Assembly (NCBI GenBank): GCA_002633025.1
Contig: NMRB01000878.1
Span: forward strand, 119,217 to 183,216
DNA: 64,000 bases
Origin: Notospermus geniculatus
Lineage: Eukaryota > Nemertea > Pilidiophora > Heteronemertea > Lineidae
Reading direction: 5' to 3'
In this document: piece after piece, positions 11,090 to 20,917 of the stretch
How positions within the stretch are numbered: position 1 is the first letter of the stretch
Layout: every line of letters starts with the position of its first letter
Notes under the pieces: generated by a model
What the model saw: the letters and a program-made list of their open reading frames with translations, nothing else
The model's database searches: none
Told to the model about the DNA's origin: nothing
Position numbers and translations under genes: made by a program

Positions 11090-11143
11090 CACGTCGTCTG
11101 TCCTGTCCACGCTGACGAACTCGCTGATCATCAACGTCGTATT
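10986..11143. repeat. Direct repeat within Harbinger, copy 1
   Basis: About 150 bp starting TTGGTAGCGTTGTGTTAACG recurs at 12045-12210, where it encodes the C-terminal end of the transposase on the minus strand. Small indels distinguish the copies. Copy 1 therefore looks like a duplicated transposase tail, separated from the original by 0.9 kb of unrelated sequence. Part of that sequence (11505-11670) resembles 48985-49140. Confidence 0.75.
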
Positions 11144-11144
11144 T

Positions 11145-11289
11145 GGTCCGATTAGCCAATCAGGACCCATGTTCCCGAAGCCGTCGTAAGGTTAACGATG
11201 TCGTTACGCTATGCATTTTACCAGTTTTAACGACATCGTTAACCTAACGAAGGCTTCGGGAACATGGGTCCTGATTGGCTAATCGGACC
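11145..11289. mobile_element. Palindromic MITE inside Harbinger
   Basis: GGTCCGATTAGCCAATCAGG at the left pairs almost perfectly over about 55 bp with the right end CCTGATTGGCTAATCGGACC. The interior includes GTTAACGATGTCGTTA in both orientations. No target duplication was identified with certainty. Confidence 0.75.
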
Positions 11290-12127
11290 ATTATGACGAC
11301 GATACTGATTTGCATATGATTAGCTTTTACTACACGTTCACTAATTTTGGGCGAACGTTTCCAGAAGTAATTACGCCGTGTGCTTTGTATCTGGTCGGCT
11401 GTTGTGAAAGTGTAGTCTTAAATGTACATAATAACGTCTCAGCAATTTTGTGAGTTCATGTAACGTGCGACGAGTGAATGACAAATTTGCTCGGACAGTG
11501 CAAAGGGGCTGTTTCACTTTGAATTCAAGATTGCGATTTGTGATCTGTGGGAAAACTGAAAGAGCTATGATCTTGCAATTTGGGGGGATAATGCTGTGTT
11601 TCAGGCCAATTTAAATGGTACAACAATCAATAACATTTGAAGTAATTTTTTAAGACAATGGGTGTTTGAAGCCTTGAAGTTTCATATTAGAACCAAAATA
11701 TTTCTAAAAAAACTTCGATTATAGGTTCGCGAATGAGCCATGTGTCACCTACCTGCAAAATAATCCAGTTGTATTCAATGAAAGTGCCAAAAAAAGTCAC
11801 AAAAGTAGATTTGATACAACTGATGCTGAGTGATTGTGAAGCCTGCAACCTGTTACTACTGTAACCAGCCTTCGCCAACTTTAATTTTTGTATTTGGGTC
11901 AAGTAATGAGTATCAGTGTGTAAACGTTACAATTAGGTTAATAAAGAAAAGAATTATTTTCAACTTGCATAACATTTTCTGCATGCTTTTGGCTTTGATT
12001 CTATTTTTTAATTATTGGTAATGAGCCATTTTCACTTCCCAGTTGGTAGCGTTGTGCTAACGTTAGGTTGCAGGAGTGTCATCTGGAAAGTGAAAAAAAG
12101 CTCATAACCTCTATGCACCAACCTTTC

Positions 12128-13140
12128 CTAATCGTCATCATGGAGAAATTCGGCTATAGCACGTCGTCTGTCCTGCCCACGCTGACGAACTCGCTGATCA
12201 TCAACGTCGTCGTCATCATCATCTTCATTTTCATCGTCGTCTTCCAAATCGGGGAAATCGTCATCTCTGTCATCCAAGTATTTGGCAGCATTATGAAGAA
12301 TAACACATGCTACAATTACACTGGGTACCTTCTCCAGTGACAGTCGGACTTGAGGCCTTGCAATATAGGAAATCTCTTTTTCAATTGCCCGAAACATCTC
12401 TCTATGATGACCCTTTCTTTTGCATGCACTTTGTTGAAGGTTTTCTCGACTGGCAGGACTGGATCACTATAGGGGGTCAGCAGCCACGGTGCAATGCCAT
12501 ATCCTTGATCACCAAGTAGTAACCCACCATGAGTCGAATTTATCATAAACTGACCCACATCAGAATTTTTCCATATGCGGTTATCATGCACGGACCCAGG
12601 CCATTTTGCATCAACACTGGTGAATCGTTCAAGGGAATCACACGTGGCTTGCACATTGATGGAAGCAGCACCTTTGCGATTTATGAATTCATCTCCATGT
12701 TGTCCCCCTGGTTTCATAATCTTAACGTGGGTGCAGTCCAGAGCACCCACAGTTCCTGGAATTAGGTACGTATCCTGCCAAAGCTGCTGTGATTGACGAT
12801 CATGCACTGTATTTGGGAATTTAATCCATAGGCCAGCCTTTGCTACAATCTGAGGCAGCACCTTGGAAAAGGTCTTCGACACTGTAGATTGGTGAATTCC
12901 CTTGATTTCTGCCACCCCAGATTGAAAACCAGGGTCAGCCAGGTACCGGAGAAAAACTTCCATTTGGTTCTTTGGGCTCATACAGCCACCTCGCGTTTCC
13001 ACAGAATTCCCTATGAAATGCTCAGCTAACCAGGCAACGTTGTCCTCGTCGAATCGGTGTAAGGTCCGATAAGTCCCTACACGACATGTTCTACGCGGTA
13101 AATACACTTTTTCCTGGCGAACACGCACGATTCCAGCCAT
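12128..13140 (-). pseudogene. PIF/Harbinger DDE transposase (HARBI1-like), one frameshift
   Basis: Reading from the ATG at 13140 (MAGIVRVRQEKVYLP) the protein has a helix-turn-helix-like region (GIHQSTVSKTFSKVLPQI) and then the DDE_Tnp_4 core. The first Asp is in GALDCTHVKI, the second in LLLGDQGYG and the Glu in VIIERCFGQLKKRF, all typical of the family. The frame shifts near 12345-12355. The continuation RPQVRLSLEKVPSVIVACVI followed by LHN lies in another frame and ends in a long acidic Asp/Glu tract. The enzyme would cut and paste elements with matching ends, but the frameshift probably inactivates this copy. Confidence 0.85.
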
Positions 13141-13429
13141 GGCGAAGAGCAAAGACCGTTTCCTTCGAAGTTCAAGCCACCTCTGAGGCAAACTTGAAAA
13201 TCCGAAGCATTGACTTCCGAGTAAAAAGACAATGCTACTGTTTATTCATATGGAGTCAAGTAATTGCTTATGTGGAAGCAAATACTTGGCGCTTAAAAAC
13301 GCTTGCTTCTCCTCGGAGTAAAATCTAAACATTTCAAAAGCATTTGCTCGATTTTTATTCATACGCGTTCAAGTAATTCCTTCAAAATCAGGAGTTAAAG
13401 CAATTGCTATTTTTTATTCATATCACCCA

Positions 13430-14330
13430 TTTACTGGAACACGAAATTGATACTGGAGAAGCCAAGCCTTTCAAGCAACCTCCCAGACGGGTTCCGCTCG
13501 CGTTTCAAGGCGAGGGCAAGAAGGCGATCGAGAAAATGTTGAAACAAGGGACCATCCGAGAGTCTACCTCCCCTTGGGCCTCAGGGGTCGTACTTGTAAG
13601 GAAGAAGGACGGTAGTGTGAGGCACTGTGTCGACTATCGATCACTTAATAAGTTGACTAAGAACATTCCTGCCACCCCTCTCCCACGTTGTGATGATTTG
13701 ATCGATTCTCTGAGTGGAGCGAGCTGGTTCAGCACGTGTGACATCACATCTGCGTACAACTAAGTCCCCATCAGGGCCTCTGACGTTCCAAAGACCGCTT
13801 TCGTTTCTAAATACGGCCTTTTCGAATATCTAACTATGCCATTTGGTTTGAATATTGCTCCAATGACGTTTCAACGCCTAATTGAACTTGCAATGAAAGG
13901 ATTACAATACAAAATTTGTCTTCTCTATCTTGACGATATCATCATCTTCTCCACCACCTTTGAAGAACATATCTTGAGGTTGCGGAAGGTATTTACACGA
14001 ATTCGTGCGGCAGGTTTCAAACTCAAGCCGTCGAAATGTCATCTGTTCAGGCGCCAAGTTACTTTCCTGGGTCACACCGTGTCTCAAGACGGAGTGATTC
14101 CAGATGATGATAACGTCAAAAAGTTGAGGGATTGGCCGACCCCAACTAACGTCACGGAAGTCAAAGGAATTCTTGGACTTGGTTCGTACTACAGAAGGTT
14201 TATCAGAGACTTCTCCACCTTAATGAAGCCACTAATACAACTCACAAAGAAGGACGTCCCATTTGAATGGTCGGAGGAGTGTGAAAAGTCATTTCTGTCG
14301 AATTCTAATAGATAAGTTGACCGGTCCGGA
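13430..14330 (+). pseudogene. gypsy reverse transcriptase remnant
   Basis: The first part has the [14 protein letters not shown] entry motif and the [14 protein letters not shown] block. It ends at a TAA (13761-13763), where family members normally have Gln, consistent with a C-to-T change. The frame resumes to give the MPFGLNIAPMTFQRL block, the catalytic YLDDIIIFS motif and the VTEVKGILGLGSYYRRFI thumb. A frameshift occurs near 14300. Confidence 0.85.
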
Positions 14331-15610
14331 GGTCATGGCATTTCCGAAGCCTGAAGGGACATTTTATCTCGACACAGATGCCAGCGACACGTCAATTGGC
14401 GGTGTACTTTCACAAGAACAAGATGGTCTGGAAAGGGTGATCGCGTATGGCAGTGCAACATTGAGTAAAAGTGAACGAAACTACTGCGTACACTCTTAGC
14501 TGAAAAGGTTCCAGATAGAACCTTTTAGGGTTCTTTGACATGCGTCACCTGGAGAACCCCAAAAGGTTCTATATAGAACCCTCTGAAGGGGTTCTGTTAA
14601 AGAACCCTTTGGTAAAGAACCCTCAAAACACTAAAGGGAAATTGATGTGATTTCGGGGGGCACCTTCCGGGCAAATTAGTGGGCCATTGGTGGCAATTCG
14701 ACAAGTGTCGGTAGAGCCATATCGGTCCTGATCGTTGAATTTGCAATGTCCACCTGTACAAACTTCCCCCACCTTGCCTGAGCCATGGAGGTATTATTAA
14801 GAATACCTCCATGCTTGAGCCAGGTTGGCACAAGGGAAAGGGCAGATTCACCATGAAGCAAAGTCTGCAACTCTTGAATGTGATATAACTTTAATCTTAG
14901 CCAACAGGCCGAGAAGCTACGCAGAGTTCAGTTGGATGGGGTATACCAATGCACAGCACATATTCTTGTCTGGTTTATGTTATACAATTATAGTCTTTAT
15001 AACTTTGAAAGAGAAACAACCACAACCTAAAATTTGTGTCTCATATTTCAAACCATAGTTTATCAACATTCTTATTTGTTTGTTTTCGTGAGTCATCGGT
15101 TCTGTATTAAATTATTGCGAATTAGAACATAATTGTTGCTATCTGGGTTTACGCTCGTCAAAGAACCCTATGGGTTCTACCCAATGCAGCAAAGAACCTT
15201 AGGGTTCTTGACAGAACCCAGGGGTTCTTCAAAGAACCCTCTAAGAACCTTTTCGCTCGTCAAAGAACCCTATGGGTTCTACCAATGCAGCAAAGAACCT
15301 TAGGGTTCTATATAGAACCCAGGGGTTCTTCAAAGAACCCTCAAAGAACCTTTTCGGCTAAGAGTGTAACCGACAAGGAACTTCTTGCAGTCAAACATTT
15401 CGTTGAATACTTCAGACACTACTTACTTGGCAGACACTTCATTGTCCGAACGGATCACATGGCATTGAAATGGCTATTTAGTCTTAAGCAACCCAAGGGC
15501 CGAGTAGCTCGATGGGTTGAAATACTTTCCATGTACGACTTTGAAATCCAGTGGCGATCAGAAACGACATCTCAACGCAGACGCTTTGAGCCGGTGTCCT
15601 AATCCCAGGG
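14330..15610 (+). pseudogene. gypsy RNase H remnant, split by a MITE
   Basis: The first half has FYLDTDASDTSIGGVLSQEQ with the catalytic Asp. The frame is cut at NYCV (14490) by the 876-bp AGAACC element and resumes exactly at TDKELLAVKH (15367). Downstream are the RTDHMALKWLF motif and a frameshift near 15580 leading to NADALSRCP. Confidence 0.85.
14491..15366. mobile_element. AGAACC-palindrome MITE, copy 1 (876 bp), TA target
   Basis: Ends CACTCTTAGCTGAAAAGGTT and the reverse of AACCTTTTCGGCTAAGAGTG are inverted. It is inserted at a TA that is duplicated (14489-14490, 15367-15368), and removing one TA restores the RNase H frame. Subterminal regions are arrays of short palindromes such as AGAACCCTATGGGTTCT. 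A unique 500-bp centre holds a perfect hairpin GAGGTATT...AATACCTC at about 14789-14812. TA duplication suggests a Tc1/mariner-type mobiliser. Copy 2 is at 25516-26529 in the opposite orientation. Confidence 0.9.
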
Positions 15611-15829
15611 ACTGCAGTTGTGATGTGGACGGAGAGACACTCATGCCGTGCGGCAATTGCCCGAAATGTTCAAAGAAATCAGTAGATATGGAGAGTTCGT
15701 TGCGTCAAACTGATGAACCAGTGAAGCGGTTAACCCGATCTCAAACTCGAACGCTTCCTGATGTGAAGGCTTGGTCGTTAGGATACTCCGTTAAAGATCT
15801 CAAGTATGAAACTAGAAATTGACTTGTCA

Positions 15830-16495
15830 GTCAATTTGAAGACCGCCTGTGGATATTGAGAGACAAGAGAGAGGGCACTGATAACAACATATATCCAATT
15901 AGCTGTCAAGTGCCAAGAAATGTAGCAGTATTTAACTAGAGCTGGCTGACGCCAGAGATCTCTGCTATGTGTCGCCAACTGTGGTGAGGAGATAGATCAT
16001 TGCAGTAGGTCAGTTCAAACCTATCCTTCGTAAGTTTTAGTTTACAAAGACAAAGAAAACAAAGAAATGTGTTCGCCGTCTAAAAATAGATTATACAGTC
16101 CTCAGCGCAAGACGGAACAGTTATAGTGACGTCACGGAGTGCCTAAGCAGACCTTGAATTCTGATTTTGCCATTGGTAAATGGAACGATGACGCAGCAGG
16201 AGATTCCAACAACAAACACGTCACCTGCATTGGATTCTGTATTGGGCTCGGGGATCACCTCATCGGCAAGCTGTGTTTTAGGCGATAAAGTCGCAAAATA
16301 CCCATCAAATGATTACGGATTGAGCCAGTTAACGAACTTGAGCTGTATTTTATATTCATCTAGACATCCTGTAAGTCTTAGGCTGATGTATCTCTTATTT
16401 CTTAAGTTATCGCTCGGAAACCAAATGTTGGTCACAGACATTCAGAGAAACTCAGTAAAACCAATGAAGACCGCCACCTGCGAGGTGGTGGCGGT
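15830..16495. other. Non-pol sequence inside gypsy
   Basis: Pol similarity stops near 15815 and resumes near 16500, so at least part is inserted. A perfect 13-bp stem hairpin, AAGACCGCCACC-loop-GGTGGCGGTCTT type, is at about 16468-16499, right at the point where pol resumes. No protein recognised. Confidence 0.45.
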
Positions 16496-16499
16496 CTTA

Positions 16500-16772
16500 A
16501 CAACGAAATGACCCAGAAATTGGCCCTATCTGGGGGATGGATGAAGGAAGGTCAACGTCCCTATGGGAATGATGTCTGTCAGAAAAATCCGGCTACCCGT
16601 CACTACTGGAATAATTGGGGCAGTTTGAGTCTCATTGACGGTGTCCTATTCCGGAAATTTCTCAAGAAAGACGGCACGGGTGACTTTGCCCAGTTCCTAG
16701 TCCCACGTGAAATGAAGTCTGAAGTATTGAAGGAAATGCATGATTCCCCACTGTCCGGGCATTTGAAGTAAC
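16500..16772 (+). pseudogene. gypsy integrase N-terminal zinc-binding remnant
   Basis: The frame contains HYWNNWGSLSLIDGVLFRKF, then LVPREMKSEVLKEMHDSPLS and GHL, the H2C2-type N-terminal domain of gypsy integrases. It breaks off after the second His at about 16770, where a 270-bp unrelated segment follows. Confidence 0.75.
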
Positions 16773-16774
16773 AC

Positions 16775-17045
16775 TACGCTGTTCTGCCATCTATTGGAGA
16801 TTGATAGAACTATAAATCGTAATTAAAATCGCTAATTGCTAATTAACCAGAGTAGCTAAGGGGCTGTAAAAAAGTTATGGTTGTTTTCGATCGATACCCG
16901 ACCTTTGACCGTTTACCGCTCGTCAATAGATGGTCTGGTTTGTTCTGTAGCTCCACAGCTGGAATTTCTATATAGTAGTGGTATGAGATGATCAGGGGCG
17001 GTCCTTGCGGGCGATAATGGTACTAGTGGGGCTTCGCCCATACGT
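16775..17045. other. Unrelated segment interrupting integrase
   Basis: Integrase similarity is lost here and recovers at about 17060 ([12 protein letters not shown]). Contains no ORF of interest; AT-rich, with a repeated TAATTGCTAATTA-type stretch. Confidence 0.4.
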
Positions 17046-17059
17046 TTCACAGTTCGCCT

Positions 17060-17982
17060 CAATTCGACAAGTCATGTGGACGTTGCATTCGTAGGAAGTC
17101 ACCTGACAATCAGCGTGCTTCTTTGGTCAATATTTCTACATCGGCTCCAATGGAATTAGTGTGCTTAGATTACTTGACTGTGGAGCCGTCCCATGGATGT
17201 GAAAACATACTGGTCATCACGGACCATTTTACCAAATTTATTGCTGTGGCGATTCCAACCCGGAATCAGACGGCCAAAACCACTGCTAAGGTCTTGTTCG
17301 AGAAATTTATTGTCCATTATGGCTTCCCTGCAAGGCTTCACAGTGATCAGGGTCGGAATTTTGAAAGTAATGTCATCAAAGAATTGTGTGCCCTAGGTGG
17401 CACTGAAAAGTCCAGAACCACCCCCTAGGCCTACACCCAATGGGGAGCGGCCTTTGTGAACGATTCAACCGAACTCTGCAGTCGATGCTTGGAACCCTGG
17501 AAGAGGACAAAAAGTCCAATTGGTACAATCATATAGCCACGCTCACCTTCTCATATAATAGGGAACCCCGATCACGCAGACCACGCGAGAATATACGCGT
17601 GGGTTTGAACTGATAGTACACCAACGCCACCTATCATGACGATTCAAGGTGTGATTGGCCGTGCGTGGTGAACCGCATCTCTCGAACAATGAGCCTCTAT
17701 AGGTGTCACGTCTGCTCTATCAGTCTCACGTGACCAATTGGCGCTCCCCATTGTACTCGGCATGATTCAACGGGCTTCAGTCCCTATTTTCTCATGTTCG
17801 GTAGGCAGCCGAAGTTACCGGTGGATGTGGTGTTTGACATGCAGCAAGATTCAGAAGGGGACCAGCAAATAAAGGAGGGGTCATACGTTAGTTTGTTAAA
17901 GGACCGTTTGCAGTATGCTTTTGAGATAGCGTCGAAGAATCAGGAATCCTCCTTAAGCCTAGGTCACACTGTGGCGACTTAG
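17060..17982 (+). pseudogene. gypsy integrase core and C-terminal remnant
   Basis: The second Cys pair (CGRCIRRK) is followed by the catalytic core: CLDYLTVE with the first Asp, and [12 protein letters not shown] with the second. The expected Glu region follows after a stop and frameshift near 17427 (GERPLCERFNRTLQSM in a second frame). After the MITE at 17572-17735 the HDSTGFSPYFLMFGRQPKLP block marks the end of the core. Confidence 0.8.
17572..17735. mobile_element. MITE shared with 45554-45720
   Basis: This 164-bp segment interrupts integrase. Its reverse complement with about 85-90% visual identity occurs at 45554-45720 (markers AGACCACGCGAGAATAT and GACGATTCAAGGTGTGATTG). Two occurrences in unrelated surroundings define a mobile family. 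Terminal repeats are short and unclear. Confidence 0.7.
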
Positions 17983-17990
17983 GAGGGCGA

Positions 17991-18774
17991 ATTCCCGCGA
18001 ACTAGAAAAAGTGATAAAATCTTGGCAATTCGTATTGGGCTCGTGGTGGATTCTCCCTCATTCGCCGACATTCCTGGCCAGTCTCAGAGGCGCTGCAACT
18101 GTTTCGAAATGTTCAAAACATTCTCGGTCCAAGCGCGATTTATTTTTCATCGTACTGCATTTTCCTACTGCATTCTTGGAGCCAGTCGTGGCGGTTCGCA
18201 TATATTCTTGAACATTCGTTTGGGGGGGGGGGGGTCGAATGAGGCATTCTACTCGCTGGTTCGACAAAGCAATTCGCTGGCTACGCCGTTTTTCCGCCTG
18301 GCGGCGGGCCCGGGAACCATTGCGTCAAGACGTTATATGATCGAACGCTTGTCCAATAAAGAGGCCTGATCAGTGCTTCCCTCGCTGACCGTCTTAATAC
18401 GCTATAAATACCACAAGAATGCAGGTTTGTGACCTTTACACCAAATCCACGTCCCAATACAAATCAAAATAAACACTAGAGCCCTAACATTCGGACCTGC
18501 ATACATGCCCTGCTACCCTGCATTTTACAAATCATACAGCCGCCCAAGGGCCAATCCCTGGATTAAAAACCACCTTACTGAAAACCCCCAAGATGCAAAA
18601 GATTTCCCTTGCCATAAGCCTATACCCCCAACATTTTTGCCATCCCAGTACCCCTTCGACGTTGTTCCACCGTTAAATCATAGCTTTACCAATGCATGCA
18701 AACATGTGCCAGGTGCCTATGCCTGTCCCCCGACATTTCCTTAGTGCCTTTCTACAGCAACATTTCTTCTCCAA
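17991..18774. other. Unassigned between gypsy and minisatellite
   Basis: No recognisable gene. Includes a 10-base G run near 18222-18234 and a C-rich, low-complexity stretch (18500-18770) with several open but compositionally biased frames. A 3' LTR could lie here but I cannot identify its partner. Confidence 0.35.
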
Positions 18775-19260
18775 ATAAAACCTCATGCCATCGCCTCGAT
18801 GGTAATTCCTGCTCATGCCCCTGGCATGGCCCAAACATGTCCCTGACATGCAGGGACATGTTTCCATCGCCTCGATGGTAATTCCTGCTCATGCCCCTGG
18901 CATGGCCCCTACATGTCCCTGACATGTTTTCCATCGCCTCGATGGTAATTCCTGCTCACGCCCCTACATGTCCCTGACATGTTTTCCATCGCCTCGATGG
19001 TAATTCCTGCTCATGCCCCTGGCATGGCCCCTACATGTCCCTGACATGTTTTCCATCGCCTCGATGGTAATTCCTGCTCACGCCCCTGGCATGGCCCATA
19101 CATGTCCCTGACATTTTTCCATCGCCTCGATCGACGATGGTAATTGCCGCGCATGCCCCTGGCATGGCCTACATGTCCCTGACATGTCCTCAGTGCTCTC
19201 CCAGAGCACCTTCCTCTCCAATTAAAATCGGATGCCATCGCCTCGATGGCAAAACATTTT
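18775..19260. repeat. Minisatellite with CCATCGCCTCGATGG palindrome
   Basis: CCATCGCCTCGATGG (or a slight variant) recurs at 18788, 18864, 18931, 18986, 19053, 19119 and 19235. Units are about 55-76 bp except the last, and carry TAATTCCTGCTCATGCCCCT, CCTGGCATGGCCC and ACATGTCCCTGACATG. Each unit therefore holds several dyad symmetries. It lies immediately upstream of the truncated GPCR gene 0. Confidence 0.9.
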
Positions 19261-19707
19261 CCTCTCATATTCCACATAATCCTTCCTCAATTATTGGTCC
19301 GTTTTTATTTGTAATTTTTGGTATCAGCTTAAATTTAGGAAAAATATGGCAAATCCCAGAAATAATAAATCCCATTTTATTTAATACGCTGTTAATAACC
19401 TTATTCTCATTTAACCTCCTCAAAATCGGGAAACATTTCGGAGGAATCGAAGATATTAACCTCGAAAAAACGGAGCCTGACAAACAACCGACAAAAGCGC
19501 TCCACCGCGAAAAGCTAAGTGACGTCACTGATCGTCACGAGGCGACACTGAGAATGCGACTTTCTTCTGTCATACGTACATCAAGGACAGTGTTTCAGGT
19601 AAGGACGCGATTGCCAACGACAAACCAAAGTCGTCAAATACATGTACATGTACGCTGTCGTAAAAAAGTGAACCGTATCATTTTTTCGAATTAATTTACG
19701 GTTTTCT

Positions 19708-19831
19708 ACGGCAGCATTTTAGTGCCACTAAAAAAATTATTTTTATCTCGAAATTACGAGATAACATCTCGTAATTACGATCTCGTATTTTGGAGATAAA
19801 TTTTTTTTTCGTGGCACTAAAATGCTGCCGT
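19708..19831. mobile_element. MITE in intron 2 of GPCR gene 0
   Basis: ACGGCAGCATTTTAGTGCCA at the left pairs perfectly with TGGCACTAAAATGCTGCCGT at the right. The centre has CTCGAAATTACGAGATAACA and further GAGAT palindromes. Length 124 bp, and it can fold end to end. Confidence 0.85.
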
Positions 19832-20327
19832 GACAACCAGTTTGAAAAGTGTACAAGAAAGTTTCACAGAGATTGTAGTGCCCTGAAAACTAATGAAGTT
19901 ACTGGAATTTGAGTTTAGTCCAATTTTTTTTTGGGGGGGGGGGAGGACACCCAATATACTTGTATGAGTTTGAGAACAATATAGTTAATCCGTTTTACAT
20001 GTAGAAGATTTTAACAATTTGTTTCCTTCTTGTTTGTCTTTCTTTCAAAAAGGAATCGAGGCGATCGTTCCATCAGTACCAGGACACCCCGAATACGAAA
20101 TTCTGTTCACCAACATTCAGCTGATATTTGGAAGTGTTCTTCCATTAATCATAATCATATTCAGCAACATTGGTATTGTTCTGACTGTGCGCGGAGCGTC
20201 CAAGGATCGAGCAAAGATGGGTGTCGGGCAGGATCGGAGGCGGGACCAACAAGAAAAACAGTTGACATCGATGTTGGTCATTGTAAGCATGGCGTATTTG
20301 TGTACGTTTATACCATATAGGATTTTC

Positions 20328-20695
20328 CAAACTCGTCCCCAGTGGGTTTACGTTTCTAACAACGCCACTGGAAAGGGCTGACGACTTCAGGAATACTGCG
20401 CATGCGCAATCTACTAATTTTGAGGCGAATCACGCCGAGGCCGCGGCATGATGTTCGCAACAAACCATGCTAACTATTCATTCGTTTGAAATTGCTCTAA
20501 TACTCAAACAACTTCGTGTTTTGGGAGTATTAAATGGCCTTTTAGGCATATATGATGTTTTTCAGTAATCGAAGAACGAAATATTGCGTGAAACAAACAT
20601 TTTGGCACGCTGCCAGCAGTTGACCAGAAATTTTGGTCAGGTCGTAGCCCTTGCCAGAGATATCCTCGGATGACGTAGATCTGGGAACGAGATTG
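20328..20695. mobile_element. 368-bp hAT-like element in GPCR exon
   Basis: Flanked by AGGATTTTC on both sides (20319-20327, 20696-20704), a 9-bp (possibly 8-bp plus a shared base) target duplication. Ends CAAACTCGTCCCCAG and CTGGGAACGAGATTG are inverted with mismatches. Paralogous exons (26815, 31820, 41160) show the uninterrupted sequence. TSD length points to a hAT-type mobiliser. Confidence 0.85.
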
Positions 20696-20917
20696 AGGAT
20701 TTTCATGGCGCTGCTCGAGATACCGGCTGTGGCAGAAGCGCATGATGTGGAGGACACCTTCTCTAATGCATTGTTTAATATATTAGATTCTCTTTTTTTC
20801 GACATTTGGATGTGTAATCACGCAGTTAACTTTTACCTGTACTTTCTAGCAGGAGGAGAAAGGTATAGGCAGGATGCAAAAGTTATCTTAAACAGGTTAT
20901 TCTGTTGCTGTAAATAG

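Larger units (their letters stand above)
9915..13429. mobile_element. PIF/Harbinger-type DNA transposon (3.5 kb), autonomous-like but damaged
   Basis: The left end reads TGGGTGATATGAATAAAAA, and the right end in reverse reads the same (TATTCATATCACCCA at 13415-13429). Subterminal sequences have further CATATGAATAAA and TTTATTCATATG copies at about 10010 and 13235. It carries both proteins expected of the superfamily: a DDE transposase (minus strand, 12128-13140) and a Myb/MADF-like DNA-binding protein (plus strand, from 10287), in convergent orientation. An internal direct duplication and a MITE lie between them. It abuts the surviving gypsy pol at its right border. Confidence 0.85.
13430..17990 (+). 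mobile_element. Ty3/gypsy LTR-retrotransposon pol, dead and fragmented
   Basis: Pol domains appear in the usual order: reverse transcriptase, RNase H, a zinc-binding integrase N-terminus, integrase core and a C-terminal region. No gag, protease or LTR was recognised, so it is truncated on the left at the Harbinger border. Damage includes an in-frame TAA in RT, frameshifts near 14300, 15580 and 17420, and insertions at 14491-15366, about 15830-16490, about 16775-17045 and 17572-17735. It is a relic with no coding ability. Confidence 0.85.
19560..20917 (+). pseudogene. Class A GPCR gene 0: 5'-truncated and transposon-disrupted
   Basis: Only the last ~39 bp of exon 2 (19560-19598, ending TCAG|GTAAGG) and exon 3 (20053-20917) survive. 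Exon 1 and most of exon 2 are missing, replaced by repeats. Exon 3 encodes TM5 (IFGSVLPLIIIIFSNIGIVL), the third loop with REKQ-like basic residues, and TM6. It is then cut by a 368-bp element at 20328 and resumes with MALLEIPAVAEAHDVEDTF and TM7 (CNHAVNFYLYFLAGGERYRQ). It cannot make a receptor. Compared with genes 1-3 it is the most diverged, suggesting it is the oldest copy. Confidence 0.85.

Noticed and set aside
14597-14854. ORFs inside the AGAACC element (also 26106-26351) as element proteins
   Set aside because: The frame is conserved only because the two copies are near-identical; it has no domain, biased composition and no codon signal.
14520-15360. AGAACC...GGTTCT palindromes as steroid-receptor response elements
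   Set aside because: The half-site resembles AGAACA but the spacing is about 5 rather than 3 and the units are simply the repeat building blocks of a MITE present in two unrelated places.
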